A stretch of 16,574 bases of DNA from JBBQSN01 sp038213835 (GCA_038213835.1 JBBQSN010000075.1:1-16574), one strand, 5' to 3'; counted from the first letter of the stretch, positions 1-9,859 are shown. Numbers and translations: made by a program. The notes: a model not told the origin generated them from the letters alone.

Positions 1-851
1 ACGGCTGCGATCGCTGTCCTGTCGTCCGGCGTCTTCGCCAGGGCACTGAGGGTGCGCTGCGCCTGGGGCGAGGCCAGGTCGGTGGCGCCCAGCGCCGCCA
101 GCGCCGCCACCCAGTCGATCGCCTCGGCCAGGCCGGGCGGCTTGTCGTGGTCGAGCCGCCGTACCCGGCCCACCAGGTCGGTGGTCGAGCGCACGAGCGG
201 GTCGGACGCGGACGGGACGCAGCGGCGCAGGATCTCGGCCGCCCGCTCGGGCGAGGGGAAGTCGATCCAGTGGTACAGGCACCGGCGGCGAAGGGCGTCG
301 TGCAGCTCGCGACTGCGGTTGGACGTCAGGACCACCACGGGACGACGCTGCGCGACGAACGTGCCGAGCTCGGGCACGGTGACCGAGGCCTCCCCGAGGA
401 ACTCCAGCAGCAACGCCTCGAACTCGTCGTCGGCGCGGTCGATCTCGTCGACGAGCAGCACCGGGGCGTCCGGCCCGGTGGCGCGGACGGCCTTGAGGAT
501 AGGGCGCTCCTGGAGGAACTCCTCGGTGAACAGGTCGGCGTCGGCCAGCACCTCGTGCCGCGACTCCGCGAGCCGGATCGCCAGCAGCTGGCGCTGGTAG
601 TTCCACTCGTACAGCGCCTCCCCCGCTGTCAGCCCCTCGTAGCACTGCAGCCGGATCAGGGGGGCACCCAGCGCGCGGGCCAGGGCCTTGGCCGCCGCGG
701 TCTTGCCCACTCCCGGCTCGCCCTCGAGCAGCAGGGGCTGGCCCAGCTCGAGGGCCAGGTAGAGCGCCGTCGCGAGCCCGTCGTCGACGAGGTAGTCGAT
801 CTGGTCGAGCCGGGCGGTGACCTCGTCGGCATCGGACCACGGAGACCTCAC
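1..851 (-). CDS. coxD: CoxD-like MoxR-family AAA+ ATPase (3' end beyond window)
   Basis: Partial gene; its C-terminal end lies beyond the left edge. About 283 residues are visible. They show Walker A GEPGVGKT (residues 44-51), Walker B VLLVDEID (131-138), a sensor-1 Asn in LTSN (178) and an Arg-rich RRR segment (188-190), the layout of MoxR-type AAA+ proteins of about 300 residues. In Oligotropha, CoxD is a membrane-associated AAA+ protein needed to build the Cu-S part of the CO dehydrogenase active site, usually together with a VWA partner (CoxE); that partner would be expected just beyond the edge. I place the start at GTG 851, which overlaps the TGA of the upstream nucleotidyltransferase (GTGA), implying translational coupling. 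The MoxR family call is secure. The CoxD role rests on the position in a coxMSL operon. Confidence 0.88.
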   Translation of the reverse strand, partial: MRSPWSDADEVTARLDQIDYLVDDGLATALYLALELGQPLLLEGEPGVGKTAAAKALARALGAPLIRLQCYEGLTAGEALYEWNYQRQLLAIRLAESRHEVLADADLFTEEFLQERPILKAVRATGPDAPVLLVDEIDRADDEFEALLLEFLGEASVTVPELGTFVAQRRPVVVLTSNRSRELHDALRRRCLYHWIDFPSPERAAEILRRCVPSASDPLVRSTTDLVGRVRRLDHDKPPGLAEAIDWVAALAALGATDLASPQAQRTLSALAKTPDDRTAIAA

Positions 852-1441
852 GGGCGGGCCTCGTCCGCCGCCACCAGCGCCTCGTAGTCCTGCCAGGTGT
901 CGACGTCGACCGGGACGGGGCCGAAGACCGGCACCTCGACCACGTCGATCGAGCCGGAGTGGAGCAGCTTCCAGACCGCCTTGTCGCCCTCCAGCGCGGC
1001 GAGGTGGCCGAACAGGCTGCGGGAGAACCAGATCGGGTGGCCGAGGCTGTTGTCGTACCGACACATCGCCGCGGCTGCCCCGGCGGAGGCCGCAGCGAGC
1101 AGCGCCGTCACCGTCCCCGGGTCGACCCCGGGCTGGTCGCCGAGCATGAGCACGAGACCCTCGGCCGCGGGATCCACCACGGGCAGGGCGGCGGCGACCG
1201 AGGAGCTGCACCCGGTGCCGTGCTCGGGGTTCTCGACGACCGCGGTGCCGGCCAGGTCGACCCCGGAGCGGACGTCGGCCGACGAGCCGCCCACCGCCAC
1301 CAGCAGCTGGGCGAAGCCGCAGGCCCGCGCGACGTCGAGCGTCGCGTCCAGCAGGGTGGCACCGCGGAAGGGCAGCAGCTGTTTCGGCCGGCCGAGGCGA
1401 CGAGACGAGCCGGCGGCAAGGACCAGTCCGGTGACGATCAC
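848..1441 (-). CDS. MobA-like nucleotidyltransferase (molybdenum cofactor cytidylyltransferase type)
   Basis: A 197-residue NTP-transferase-fold protein. The N-terminus has the nucleotide-binding loop LVLAAGSSRRLGRPKQLLPF (residues 6-25), close to the MocA/CoxC-like pattern LAAGxSxRxGxPKQLL. GDQPGVDP (101-108) carries the expected metal-binding Asp (D102), and LGHPIWF lies in the second half. MocA-type enzymes add CMP to molybdopterin to make the Mo-cytosine-dinucleotide cofactor used by CO dehydrogenase and other xanthine-oxidase-family enzymes. A cytidylyl rather than guanylyl specificity is inferred from the cox operon. The start is GTG 1441, overlapping the TGA of the upstream xdhC-like gene (GTGA); the open frame continues upstream to 2035, but that part is a shadow of the xdhC-like gene. 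It in turn overlaps coxD by 4 bp. Confidence 0.87.
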   Translation of the reverse strand: MIVTGLVLAAGSSRRLGRPKQLLPFRGATLLDATLDVARACGFAQLLVAVGGSSADVRSGVDLAGTAVVENPEHGTGCSSSVAAALPVVDPAAEGLVLMLGDQPGVDPGTVTALLAAASAGAAAAMCRYDNSLGHPIWFSRSLFGHLAALEGDKAVWKLLHSGSIDVVEVPVFGPVPVDVDTWQDYEALVAADEARP

Positions 1442-2328
1442 CCGGACAGCCTGCCCTGTGCGGCATAGGAGTCGCGACACCCGGGTGCGCAGAACCAGTG
1501 GTCGCCCTCGGCGTCGACCAGGTGGGCGGTGTCCGGGCTCACCACCACCGTCATGCCGCAGACCGGGTCGACCTCCTGCCGCGGGGCAGCGGGGGCCACC
1601 TGCGAGGCCACCACGCCCTCGACCCGGACGGCACGCACCAGGGCGGCGAGGATGGAGACCGCGATCTCCTCGGCCGTCCGGGCTCCGATGTCGATGCCGA
1701 CGGGGGTGCGCACCCGGGAACGCTCCTCGTCGGTGAGCCCCATCTCGTCCAGGACGGCGGCGCCCCGAAGCCGGCTGGCGACCAGGCCGACGAACGGCAC
1801 GCCGGCGTCCAGCGCCGCGCGCACCGACTCGTGCTCGCCGGTGCCGTGGCTCGCCACCACGACGGCGGTCGCACCGCTCACCTGCTCCCCGGCCGCCGCC
1901 TCGCGGCCGATGAAGCCCAGCGGGCCCGCCATCGACAGCAGCGAGGAGGTGATCGGGGTGTCGCCGACGACGACCACCAGCGGGGCCGGCAGCAACGGCT
2001 CGAGGAAGATCTCCAGCGCCCCTCCCGACAGGCACGGGTTGACCACGACCCGGGCGCTCGGCGACTCCGGGAACGGCTGCTCGTCCGAGGGCAGCACCCG
2101 CAGCAGCACGGCGCCACCGTCCTGCAGCGCCTCGAGCGCCGCCACGCGCACCGACCCCTGTGCGCAGTGGCCGCCGACGAAGCCCTCGATGGTGCCGTCG
2201 CCGAGGACGACGGCGTCGTCGCCGGCACGAGCGGACGTCGGCTGCTGGGCACGTACGACGGTGGCGTGCACGAACGGCACCCGTGCCGAGGTCAGCTCGG
2301 CGACACGGGCGGCCATCCGGTGGGTCAT
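1438..2328 (-). CDS. XdhC/CoxF-family maturation protein fused to a YHS domain
   Basis: A 296-residue protein. Residues 1-240 match the XdhC/CoxI family. The N-terminal part has GGHC (52-55) and NPCLSGGALEIFLEP (97-111). A Rossmann-like part follows, with VVVVGDTPITSSL (118-130), SHGTGEHES (160-168) and the family ending PVGIDIGARTAEEIAVSI (209-226). XdhC proteins bind and protect the molybdenum cofactor, promote its sulfuration and help insert it into apo-enzyme. Residues 253-292 form a separate YHS-type module, VDPVCGMTV then WFCAPGC, with Cys257, Cys280 and Cys284; such modules often bind metal. The gene lies 10 bp after coxL. ATG 2328 is the first start; ATG 2316 is a possible alternative. 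A role in delivering Mo or Cu to CoxL is inferred from the fusion and the context. Confidence 0.88.
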   Translation of the reverse strand: MTHRMAARVAELTSARVPFVHATVVRAQQPTSARAGDDAVVLGDGTIEGFVGGHCAQGSVRVAALEALQDGGAVLLRVLPSDEQPFPESPSARVVVNPCLSGGALEIFLEPLLPAPLVVVVGDTPITSSLLSMAGPLGFIGREAAAGEQVSGATAVVVASHGTGEHESVRAALDAGVPFVGLVASRLRGAAVLDEMGLTDEERSRVRTPVGIDIGARTAEEIAVSILAALVRAVRVEGVVASQVAPAAPRQEVDPVCGMTVVVSPDTAHLVDAEGDHWFCAPGCRDSYAAQGRLSG

Positions 2329-2338
2329 CGCGCGCCCG

Positions 2339-4743
<2,405 letters not shown>

Positions 4744-4747
<4 letters not shown>

Positions 4748-5352
4748 GTCGTGCTCCCTGCTGTGGCGGTCTCCGGTTCGGCCATGTCGCCGCCGTCGGG
4801 CCGGGCGGTCTCGGCGTCCGCGGAGGTCGTCCCCTCGGCGTCGTCCAGGACCTCGTCAGCGGTCTCGTCAGCGGTCTCGGTCGCGGGGAGTCCGTCCGGG
4901 TGGTCAGCGGCCCACTGGATCGAGCGGACGATGCTGGCGTATCCGGTGCACCGGCAGATCTGTCCGGAGATGGCCTCGCGGATCTCGTGCTCGGACGGGT
5001 CCGGCACGCGGTCGAGCAGCGCCCGGGCGGTCATCATCATCCCCGGCGTGCAGAACCCGCACTGCAGACCGTGGCACTGGATGAACCCCTGCTGGACGGG
5101 GTCCAGTGTGTCGCCCTGCTCCAGGCCCTCGACGGTGCGCACCTCCCGGCCACCGGCCATCGCCGCCAGGACGGTGCACGACTTGACCGGCTCGTCGTCC
5201 ATCCAGACCACGCAGGTGCCGCAGTTGCTGGTGTCGCAACCCCAGTGCGTCCCGGTCAGCTTCAGGTGGTCCCGCAGGTAGTGCACCAGCAGCAGCCTGC
5301 CCTCGATCTCGCTGGTGACCTGCTCGCCGTTGACCGTCATGGTGACCTGCAT
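4744..5352 (-). CDS. coxS: Aerobic carbon monoxide dehydrogenase small subunit, 2x[2Fe-2S]
   Basis: A 202-residue iron-sulfur subunit that carries electrons from the Mo-Cu site of CoxL to FAD on CoxM. The plant-ferredoxin-type cluster uses Cys39, Cys44, Cys47 and Cys59 (CDTSNCGTC, then KSC). The helical-domain cluster uses Cys98, Cys101, Cys133 and Cys135 (CGFC, then ICRCTGY). All eight ligands are present. I choose ATG 5352, one base after the coxM stop, because GAGGAG lies 8-10 bases upstream; the open frame reaches 5448 but that part is coxM in another frame. CoxS proteins are usually about 160-170 residues. Here residues 155-202 are an extra low-complexity tail rich in Ala, Glu, Asp and Thr, with tandem TADETADE-like units. 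The 3' end overlaps coxL by 4 bp. Confidence 0.96.
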
Positions 5353-5353
5353 G

Positions 5354-6232
5354 TCAGCTCTCCTCAGCGGTGATGCGCGCGACCGACCGGCGCAGAGCCC
5401 GTCGGGTGAGCTCGTCGGCGAGGTGCCGCTTGTACGCGACGCTGCCACGTCCGTCCTCGGTGGGGTTGCAGCTCTCGGCGGCGATCGCCCCGGCCTGCTC
5501 CCACAGCTGCTCCGAGGGCTGCTGCCCGCGCAGGGCCTCGGAGATCGCGTCGATGCTGGTGGTGTTCGGTCCGACCGCCGCCAGGCCCACGCGTGCGTCG
5601 GCGATGGTGCCGTCGGCCATCCAGACCGCGGCCCCGACGCTGACGACGGCCCAGTCGCCGGTCCGGCGCTCGACCTTCTCGTAGGCGCTCGACCCGCCGA
5701 CCCGGATCGGCAGCCGCACCTCGACCAGCATCTCGCCGTCGGCGACAGCGGTCTCGTACGGCCCGCGGTGGAAGTCGTGCATCGGGACGACCCGCTCGCC
5801 GCTCGTGCTGCGGATGACGCAGCTGGCGTCGAGGGCGGTGCAGACCGCGGACAGGTCCTCCGAGGGGTCGGCTTGGCACAGGGAGCCGCCGAGAGTTCCC
5901 CGGTTGCGCACCACGGGGTCGGCGATCACCTTCTCGGCGTCGCGCACGATGGGGAACAGGGCCGCGAGCTCGGCGGACTCCAGCAGCTCCCGGTGCCGGA
6001 CCATGGCACCGATCCGCACCGCGTCCGCCTCGACCGTGATGTACCCCAGCTGGTCGTGCAGGTCGTTGATGTCGACCAGGTACTCGGGGGCCGCGATCCG
6101 TAGCTTCATCATCGGCAGCAGGCTGTGCCCGCCTGCCACCAGCCGGGCGTCGCTGCCGAGCCGCTCCAGCAGCCCGATGGCGTGGTCGACGCTGGTCGCG
6201 CGTTCGTACTCGAAGGGTGACGGAACCTGCAT
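5354..6232 (-). CDS. coxM: Aerobic carbon monoxide dehydrogenase medium (FAD-binding) subunit
   Basis: A 292-residue FAD-binding subunit (family length about 285-300). It accepts electrons from CoxS and passes them on toward the quinone pool. The two FAD-binding motifs of the family are present: AGGHSLLP (33-40; AGGQSL in many relatives) and TLGGSLCQADP (113-123). The C-terminal CO-dehydrogenase flavoprotein domain follows (roughly 175-285). I place the start at ATG 6232 because GAGGAG lies 7 bases upstream and MQVPSPFEYERATSV is the expected N-terminus; the frame is open to 6301 but the extra residues are basic and unlike the family. This is the first gene of the operon, and the M-S-L order is the classical one. 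It is separated from the coxS start by one base. Confidence 0.95.
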   Translation of the reverse strand: MQVPSPFEYERATSVDHAIGLLERLGSDARLVAGGHSLLPMMKLRIAAPEYLVDINDLHDQLGYITVEADAVRIGAMVRHRELLESAELAALFPIVRDAEKVIADPVVRNRGTLGGSLCQADPSEDLSAVCTALDASCVIRSTSGERVVPMHDFHRGPYETAVADGEMLVEVRLPIRVGGSSAYEKVERRTGDWAVVSVGAAVWMADGTIADARVGLAAVGPNTTSIDAISEALRGQQPSEQLWEQAGAIAAESCNPTEDGRGSVAYKRHLADELTRRALRRSVARITAEES

Positions 6233-6285
6233 GCCGAGCTCCTCGCGGTCGGCGGGACGACGACGTCGCCGTCCGCACCCTGCGC

Positions 6286-6314
6286 AACCTGGCCCCTGCA
6301 TCCGCAGACGTCAA
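6286..6314 (-). promoter_or_regulatory. Candidate promoter of the cox operon
   Basis: On the minus strand TTGACG (6314-6309) is followed after 17 bases by CAGGTT (6291-6286), a spacing suited to a vegetative sigma factor. The -35 match is good. The -10 lacks the usual first T of TANNNT, so it is weak. A transcript would start near 6279, leaving a leader of about 47 bases before the coxM ATG. This is a pattern call only. Confidence 0.25.
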
Positions 6315-6344
6315 CGGGCACCTAAGCAATTCCTTAGGTGCCCG
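6315..6344 (-). terminator. Strong inverted repeat, probable terD terminator or cox operator
   Basis: Two perfect 12-base arms (CGGGCACCTAAG at 6315-6326 and CTTAGGTGCCCG at 6333-6344) flank a 6-base AT-rich loop. The hairpin begins 27 bases after the terD stop on the same strand, as expected for an intrinsic terminator, but no clear U tract follows, which is common in actinomycetes. It directly abuts the candidate cox -35 box, so it could instead, or also, be a regulator-binding palindrome. The inverted repeat itself is certain; its function is inferred. Confidence 0.6.
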
Positions 6345-6371
6345 GCGGCAGGCCGCACCGCGGCCACCCGA

Positions 6372-6956
6372 TCAGCCGACGTTGACGCCGTACTCGACCG
6401 CGATGCCGTGCAGGCCGCTGGCGTAGCCCTGGCCGACGGCACGGAACTTCCACTCGGCGCCACGGCGGTAGACCTCGCCGAAGATCATCGCGGTCTCGGT
6501 GGAGGCGTCCTCGGACAGGTCGAACCGGGCCAGCTCGACGCCGTCGGTCTGGTTGACGACCCGGATGAACGCGTTGACGACCTGGCCGAAGTTCTGGCCG
6601 CGGTTGTTCGCGTCGTGGATCGACACCGCGACGACGACCTTGTCGACCTGGGGCGACATCTGCTGGAGGTCCATGATGACGGACTCGTCGTCGCCGTCAC
6701 CCTCGCCGGTGGTGTTGTCACCGGTGTGCTCGACGGTGCGGTCGGGCGAGGTCAGCTGGTTGTAGAAGACGAACCACTCATCGCCCAGCACCCGGCCGTT
6801 CGGCCCGCAGACCAGCGCGCTGGCGTCCAGGTCGAAGTCGGCGCCGGCGGTGGACCGGACGTCCCACCCGAGGCCGACGAGGATCTTGGTCAGCGGGACG
6901 TCGCCGGCCTCCTTGCTCAGCGAGACGTTGCCGCCCTTCGCGAGGGTGACGCCCAT
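6372..6956 (-). CDS. TerD-family stress-response / calcium-binding protein
   Basis: A 194-residue, full-length TerD-domain protein. The N-terminus MGVTLAKGGNVSLSKEAG and the segments VGLGWDVRS, GADFDLDASA (38-47), WFVFYNQ, DGDDESV and VSIHDANNRGQNFGQV are family hallmarks. The Asp-rich loops are the places where TerD domains bind Ca2+. The C-terminus (IFGEVYRRGAEWKFRAVGQGYASGL) is also complete. TerD/TerE/TerZ paralogues are linked to resistance to tellurite, phage and oxidative stress, but the biochemical role is unresolved. Here it stands alone, without other ter genes, so an operon-based tellurite role is not supported. ATG 6956 is preceded closely by GGGGGAG. TerD and TerE paralogues cannot be told apart by eye, so no symbol is given. 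Confidence 0.95.
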   Translation of the reverse strand: MGVTLAKGGNVSLSKEAGDVPLTKILVGLGWDVRSTAGADFDLDASALVCGPNGRVLGDEWFVFYNQLTSPDRTVEHTGDNTTGEGDGDDESVIMDLQQMSPQVDKVVVAVSIHDANNRGQNFGQVVNAFIRVVNQTDGVELARFDLSEDASTETAMIFGEVYRRGAEWKFRAVGQGYASGLHGIAVEYGVNVG

Positions 6957-7236
6957 GTGCTCCCCCAGTCGTGTCGTCGGTGCTGTCGATGCCGGTGCGC
7001 AGCAACCTACCGGGGACGACGCACGGCTGCGCGGGGTCCCCGTGGAATGCGTCGGCGGTCGCGGGCTGCTGGACCCGGGCCCCCGAACGGGGACGAAGCG
7101 CCCGTCAGCGACACCCAGGCCGGTTCCGAGAGCGACACCATGCGCGCGCCATCACCTGCTCCAGCGGGAAGGTCCGTGGCCGGAGCGTTCCGGCTGAGCA
7201 CGAACGGCCACGTGGCCGGCAAGCTCGTCGTGCGTC
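6957..7236. other. Intergenic region upstream of terD; possible oxidoreductase tail
   Basis: No complete gene is seen here. On the minus strand TAGGTT (7009-7004) resembles an actinomycete -10 box about 50 bases before the terD ATG, but no -35 is clear. On the plus strand, a frame ending at 7250 reads VAGAFRLSTNGHVAGKLVV, then RLSEG and stop. This resembles the last strand of zinc-type alcohol dehydrogenase/quinone oxidoreductase proteins (AxRxxxxGHxxGKxVL). No cofactor-binding motif was found upstream, so it is at most a short remnant and may be chance. Confidence 0.3.
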
Positions 7237-9057
7237 TCAGCGAGGGCTGACCTCGCCCGATTCGTCGGTCGCCCGCTGGGACAGCCGGCGGCGGACGTGA
7301 GCGGTGGCCTCGACGTCGTCCTCGTTGTACTCGAGGATCCGGTGCCGCATCGCCTCGCTGTCCGACGAGGACACGTCGCGGGCGACCTGCAACCAGACCA
7401 TCGACTGAGCGCCCCCGGCGTCGTCGTCGCGCCAGCCGAAGCCGAGCGAGGGCGCGACGTGCTTGAGCCCCAGCCCCCGGAGCCCGACGAACTGGGTGCG
7501 GACGACGTCGTACAGGTCCACGAAGTGCTCGAGGACGTCGGCGACCGCCTCGTCGCCGAGGATCGACCGCAGGGCCGCGGGCTCGACGCCGGTCCAGTGG
7601 TGCACCTGCAGCGTCTGGTCGCGGGCGGCGGCATCGGCGACGAGGGTGCGCAGCCACGCGACGGTCTCGGCCGCCAGCTCGCGCTCGGCCTCTGCGTCGA
7701 GGACGCCCCACCGGACGAACGCGTGGTACCGACCACGGTCGTGCCCGCCGTCTCCGTCGCGGCGTGACACCCGCGCACCCCAGAGGTACTTGCGGCCCTC
7801 CGTGTCGGACTCGTAGTCGAGGTCGACCTCGACGTCGGCCCGTGGCACCTCGAGCGGCCCGTCGCCGACGCGCAGCAGCGGGATGCCGTCGCGCAGCATC
7901 TGCGCACGCTGCACGGCGTCGCGCAGCCGCCGGGTGGCACCGGCCGCGTCGTGGGTCTGCTCGGCCAGGTACGAGGCCATGAACGTCTCGTCGTCGGGGT
8001 CGACCTCGGCCAGGGCCGTGGTCGTGACCACCCCGAGCGACTGCAGCGCGAGCCACTCGCGCACCCCGAGCCGACCGGCGGTGATGGCGACCGAGGGGTC
8101 ATCGTGACCCATCTGCTCGTAGCACCGGTCGAGGTAGGGGCAGGTGAGGCACTCGGCCTGGGCGACGGGCACGACGAGCGGCGCCGGGTCGTCCGCCGCC
8201 CCCGTGCGTCGCTCCGCCACCGCGGCGACCTTGACCCGGAAGGCGTGCTCGTGGTCGTAGCGCTCGAGCACCGACCGCAGGGCGGTGCCGCGGCTGCGCG
8301 AGAAGGTGGGGAACTGCTGGGCCGCGAGCCGGTGCCACACCAGCACCAGATCAGGACGCCCGGTCCCGCAGTCGATCTGGTCGGTACCCAGCACCGCGCC
8401 GTCGAGGTGGTCGTCGCCGGGGTGGAAGCCGCACGCCTGCAGCATCCGGGTGTAGTGGGCCAGCTGGAGCAGGTCGTCGAACCGCTGGCTGGTGCGTGCG
8501 GCGATACCGGCGACATCGACCGGCGTGATGGGCGCTGCGAGGGTCGACACCCGCACGACCCCCTTGGCCCTCTTTTGGGCGCCGAGGTGCCATTTCACCT
8601 CGACCGGGACATACCGGCCCTCACCACCCTCCGTCGTCGAGACGCGCAGCAGGACGTCCGGACGCCCGGTGCGCCCGCCCTCGAGGTCGGCCGGCAGCCG
8701 CCCGCCCACGACCAGCAGCGCGGACGAGCGCATCGCCGTCAGCGTGGCCTCGGTGCGCTCCCGCCACCCGGCGACCTCTCGCAGGTCGACGCAGTCGGCA
8801 CCGTGCTGGGCCACCAGCCGGTCCAGGACGCGGGTCTCGAACTCGGTGCCGGAGTCGAGCCGGAGCCGGACGTCTGGCGCAGGTACCCACTCCTCGGTCG
8901 GGACGGTGCGGTCGTGGTCGTTGTGCACGCGGACCGGGCAGCGGCGCGAGGCGTGGGCGCCGAGCAGCACCGGTCTCGGGCCCACCGGGGCTGTGGTCGT
9001 GTCCGGCCTCGTCTGCACGCGATGAGCGTGCCTCATCGGTCCGACAACCGGTCTCAC
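7237..9057 (-). CDS. TM0106-family RecB-like putative nuclease (no helicase domain)
   Basis: A 606-residue protein with two nuclease-like modules. The N-terminal PD-(D/E)XK module shows an acidic GTEFE (70-74), RPDVL (132-136) and VEVKWH (152-157). The cysteines Cys40 and CLTCPYLDRC (Cys303, Cys306, Cys312) have the spacing of the 4Fe-4S ring seen in AddB/Cas4-type RecB nucleases. The C-terminal RNase H-like (YprB-type) module has LDYESD (413-418) and EYNEDDVEAT (576-585). This order is that of the TM0106 RecB-like family. Longer members carry an SF1 helicase domain, which is absent here. A role in DNA processing is inferred; the substrate is unknown. The start is uncertain: GTG 9057 gives the longest form, ATG 9036 is possible, and family-like sequence begins around PVLLGAHASRRCPVRVHND. 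It appears monocistronic. Confidence 0.85.
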   Translation of the reverse strand: MRPVVGPMRHAHRVQTRPDTTTAPVGPRPVLLGAHASRRCPVRVHNDHDRTVPTEEWVPAPDVRLRLDSGTEFETRVLDRLVAQHGADCVDLREVAGWRERTEATLTAMRSSALLVVGGRLPADLEGGRTGRPDVLLRVSTTEGGEGRYVPVEVKWHLGAQKRAKGVVRVSTLAAPITPVDVAGIAARTSQRFDDLLQLAHYTRMLQACGFHPGDDHLDGAVLGTDQIDCGTGRPDLVLVWHRLAAQQFPTFSRSRGTALRSVLERYDHEHAFRVKVAAVAERRTGAADDPAPLVVPVAQAECLTCPYLDRCYEQMGHDDPSVAITAGRLGVREWLALQSLGVVTTTALAEVDPDDETFMASYLAEQTHDAAGATRRLRDAVQRAQMLRDGIPLLRVGDGPLEVPRADVEVDLDYESDTEGRKYLWGARVSRRDGDGGHDRGRYHAFVRWGVLDAEAERELAAETVAWLRTLVADAAARDQTLQVHHWTGVEPAALRSILGDEAVADVLEHFVDLYDVVRTQFVGLRGLGLKHVAPSLGFGWRDDDAGGAQSMVWLQVARDVSSSDSEAMRHRILEYNEDDVEATAHVRRRLSQRATDESGEVSPR

Positions 9058-9145
9058 GGGCTCGTCACTTCGCGCGCGTCAGGAGCCTGACCCGCCTCGG
9101 GCTCGCGACGAACTCCGTCGTCTCTCGGGCAGGAACCGATGTGGG

Positions 9146-9689
9146 TCAGGACAGGTCGGCGTCACCGGCGGCCCAGTCCGGGTCGTCATGGCTGATCACC
9201 TCGGACAGCACCCGCTCGGGAGTGATGCCGTGCGCCAGCTCGGCGTGCCAGGTCCACCCCTGGTCGACCCCGATCACCCGGGGAAGGTCCACCTCCGCGT
9301 CCTGCCGCGGGGTGCCGTCCACCCGCACGACGAGGGCGTCGCTGACGTGGTCGACCGTGAACCACGGCTCCCCGGGCGGGTGGACCGATGGTGACGTCGC
9401 AGTCCACCGCGGCGTCGTCGTCGAGCACCTGGGCGACGGGACCGAAGATGCGGCTCGCGGCCTCTGAGAACGACCCGGCGTCGACGAGTGGGACGCCCGA
9501 CAGGCTGGCGAGGATCACTGGGTGGCCTCCCAGGGCACGAGACGACCTCGATGTCCGGACCGGGACCGAGGACGCTCCTGGCACGGGCGAGGAGGAACTC
9601 GACGGCGTGTCCCGAAACCGCTCCTGGTCGGCCGCCACGACCTCGGTCCTCGCCGTCACCGCCACCCGCCAGCCATGGGCGCACACCAT
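9146..9689 (-). pseudogene. Frame-disrupted gene of unknown function
   Basis: No single frame covers this stretch, but strongly protein-like, high-GC3 segments follow one another in different frames. These are MVCAHGWRVAVTARTEVVAAD through ERFRDT (from ATG 9689), then VEFLLARARSVLGPGPDIEVV, then GGHPVILASLSGVPLVDAG through AAVDCDVTI, then PWFTVDHVSDALVVRVDG to the TGA at 9146. The changes fall near 9604-9610, 9520-9540 and 9375-9395. The first two compensate each other; the third does not. Together the pieces would make a soluble protein of about 180 residues. I do not recognise the family. Either this is a decayed gene or the sequence contains indel errors here. The segment near 9328-9146 alone could give a 60-residue peptide but has no obvious ribosome binding site. 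Confidence 0.6.
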
Positions 9690-9691
9690 GG

Positions 9692-9726
9692 CCCGCACCC
9701 CCGCACCCCGCACACCCCCGCACCCC
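9692..9726 (-). other. G-quadruplex-type tract between divergent genes
   Basis: The plus strand has five runs of three to five C separated by 3-5 bases, in a CCGCACCCC-like repeat. The minus strand therefore has five G runs that satisfy the G3+N1-7 quadruplex rule. The tract lies 3-37 bases upstream of the ATG of the disrupted minus-strand gene and 134 bases upstream of the plus-strand propeller gene. The rest of 9690-9859 shows no convincing promoter. The pattern is certain; folding and function are not. Confidence 0.7.
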
Positions 9727-9859
9727 GGCGCCATGGCCGTTCCGTCCGGCCTGGCGGCAGAATTCACCGTCCGGCCATCCCCGCGTCACCGGCCGGACCG
9801 CCCGGGCGCGCGAGCATGCCGCCGAGGCCGGACCTGCCGGCGCCCGACCGGAGGTCCCC

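Noticed and set aside
7152..8516. A 454-codon minus-strand frame inside the RecB-like gene
   Set aside because: Its Ser/Arg/Thr-rich composition marks it as the shifted frame of the nuclease gene, whose motifs are all in the other frame.
9086..9150. Inverted repeat CCTGACCC ... GGGTCAGG with 49 bases between the arms
   Set aside because: The 8-base arms are short for such a long loop, and the right arm overlaps the end of the disrupted gene; likely chance in GC-rich DNA.
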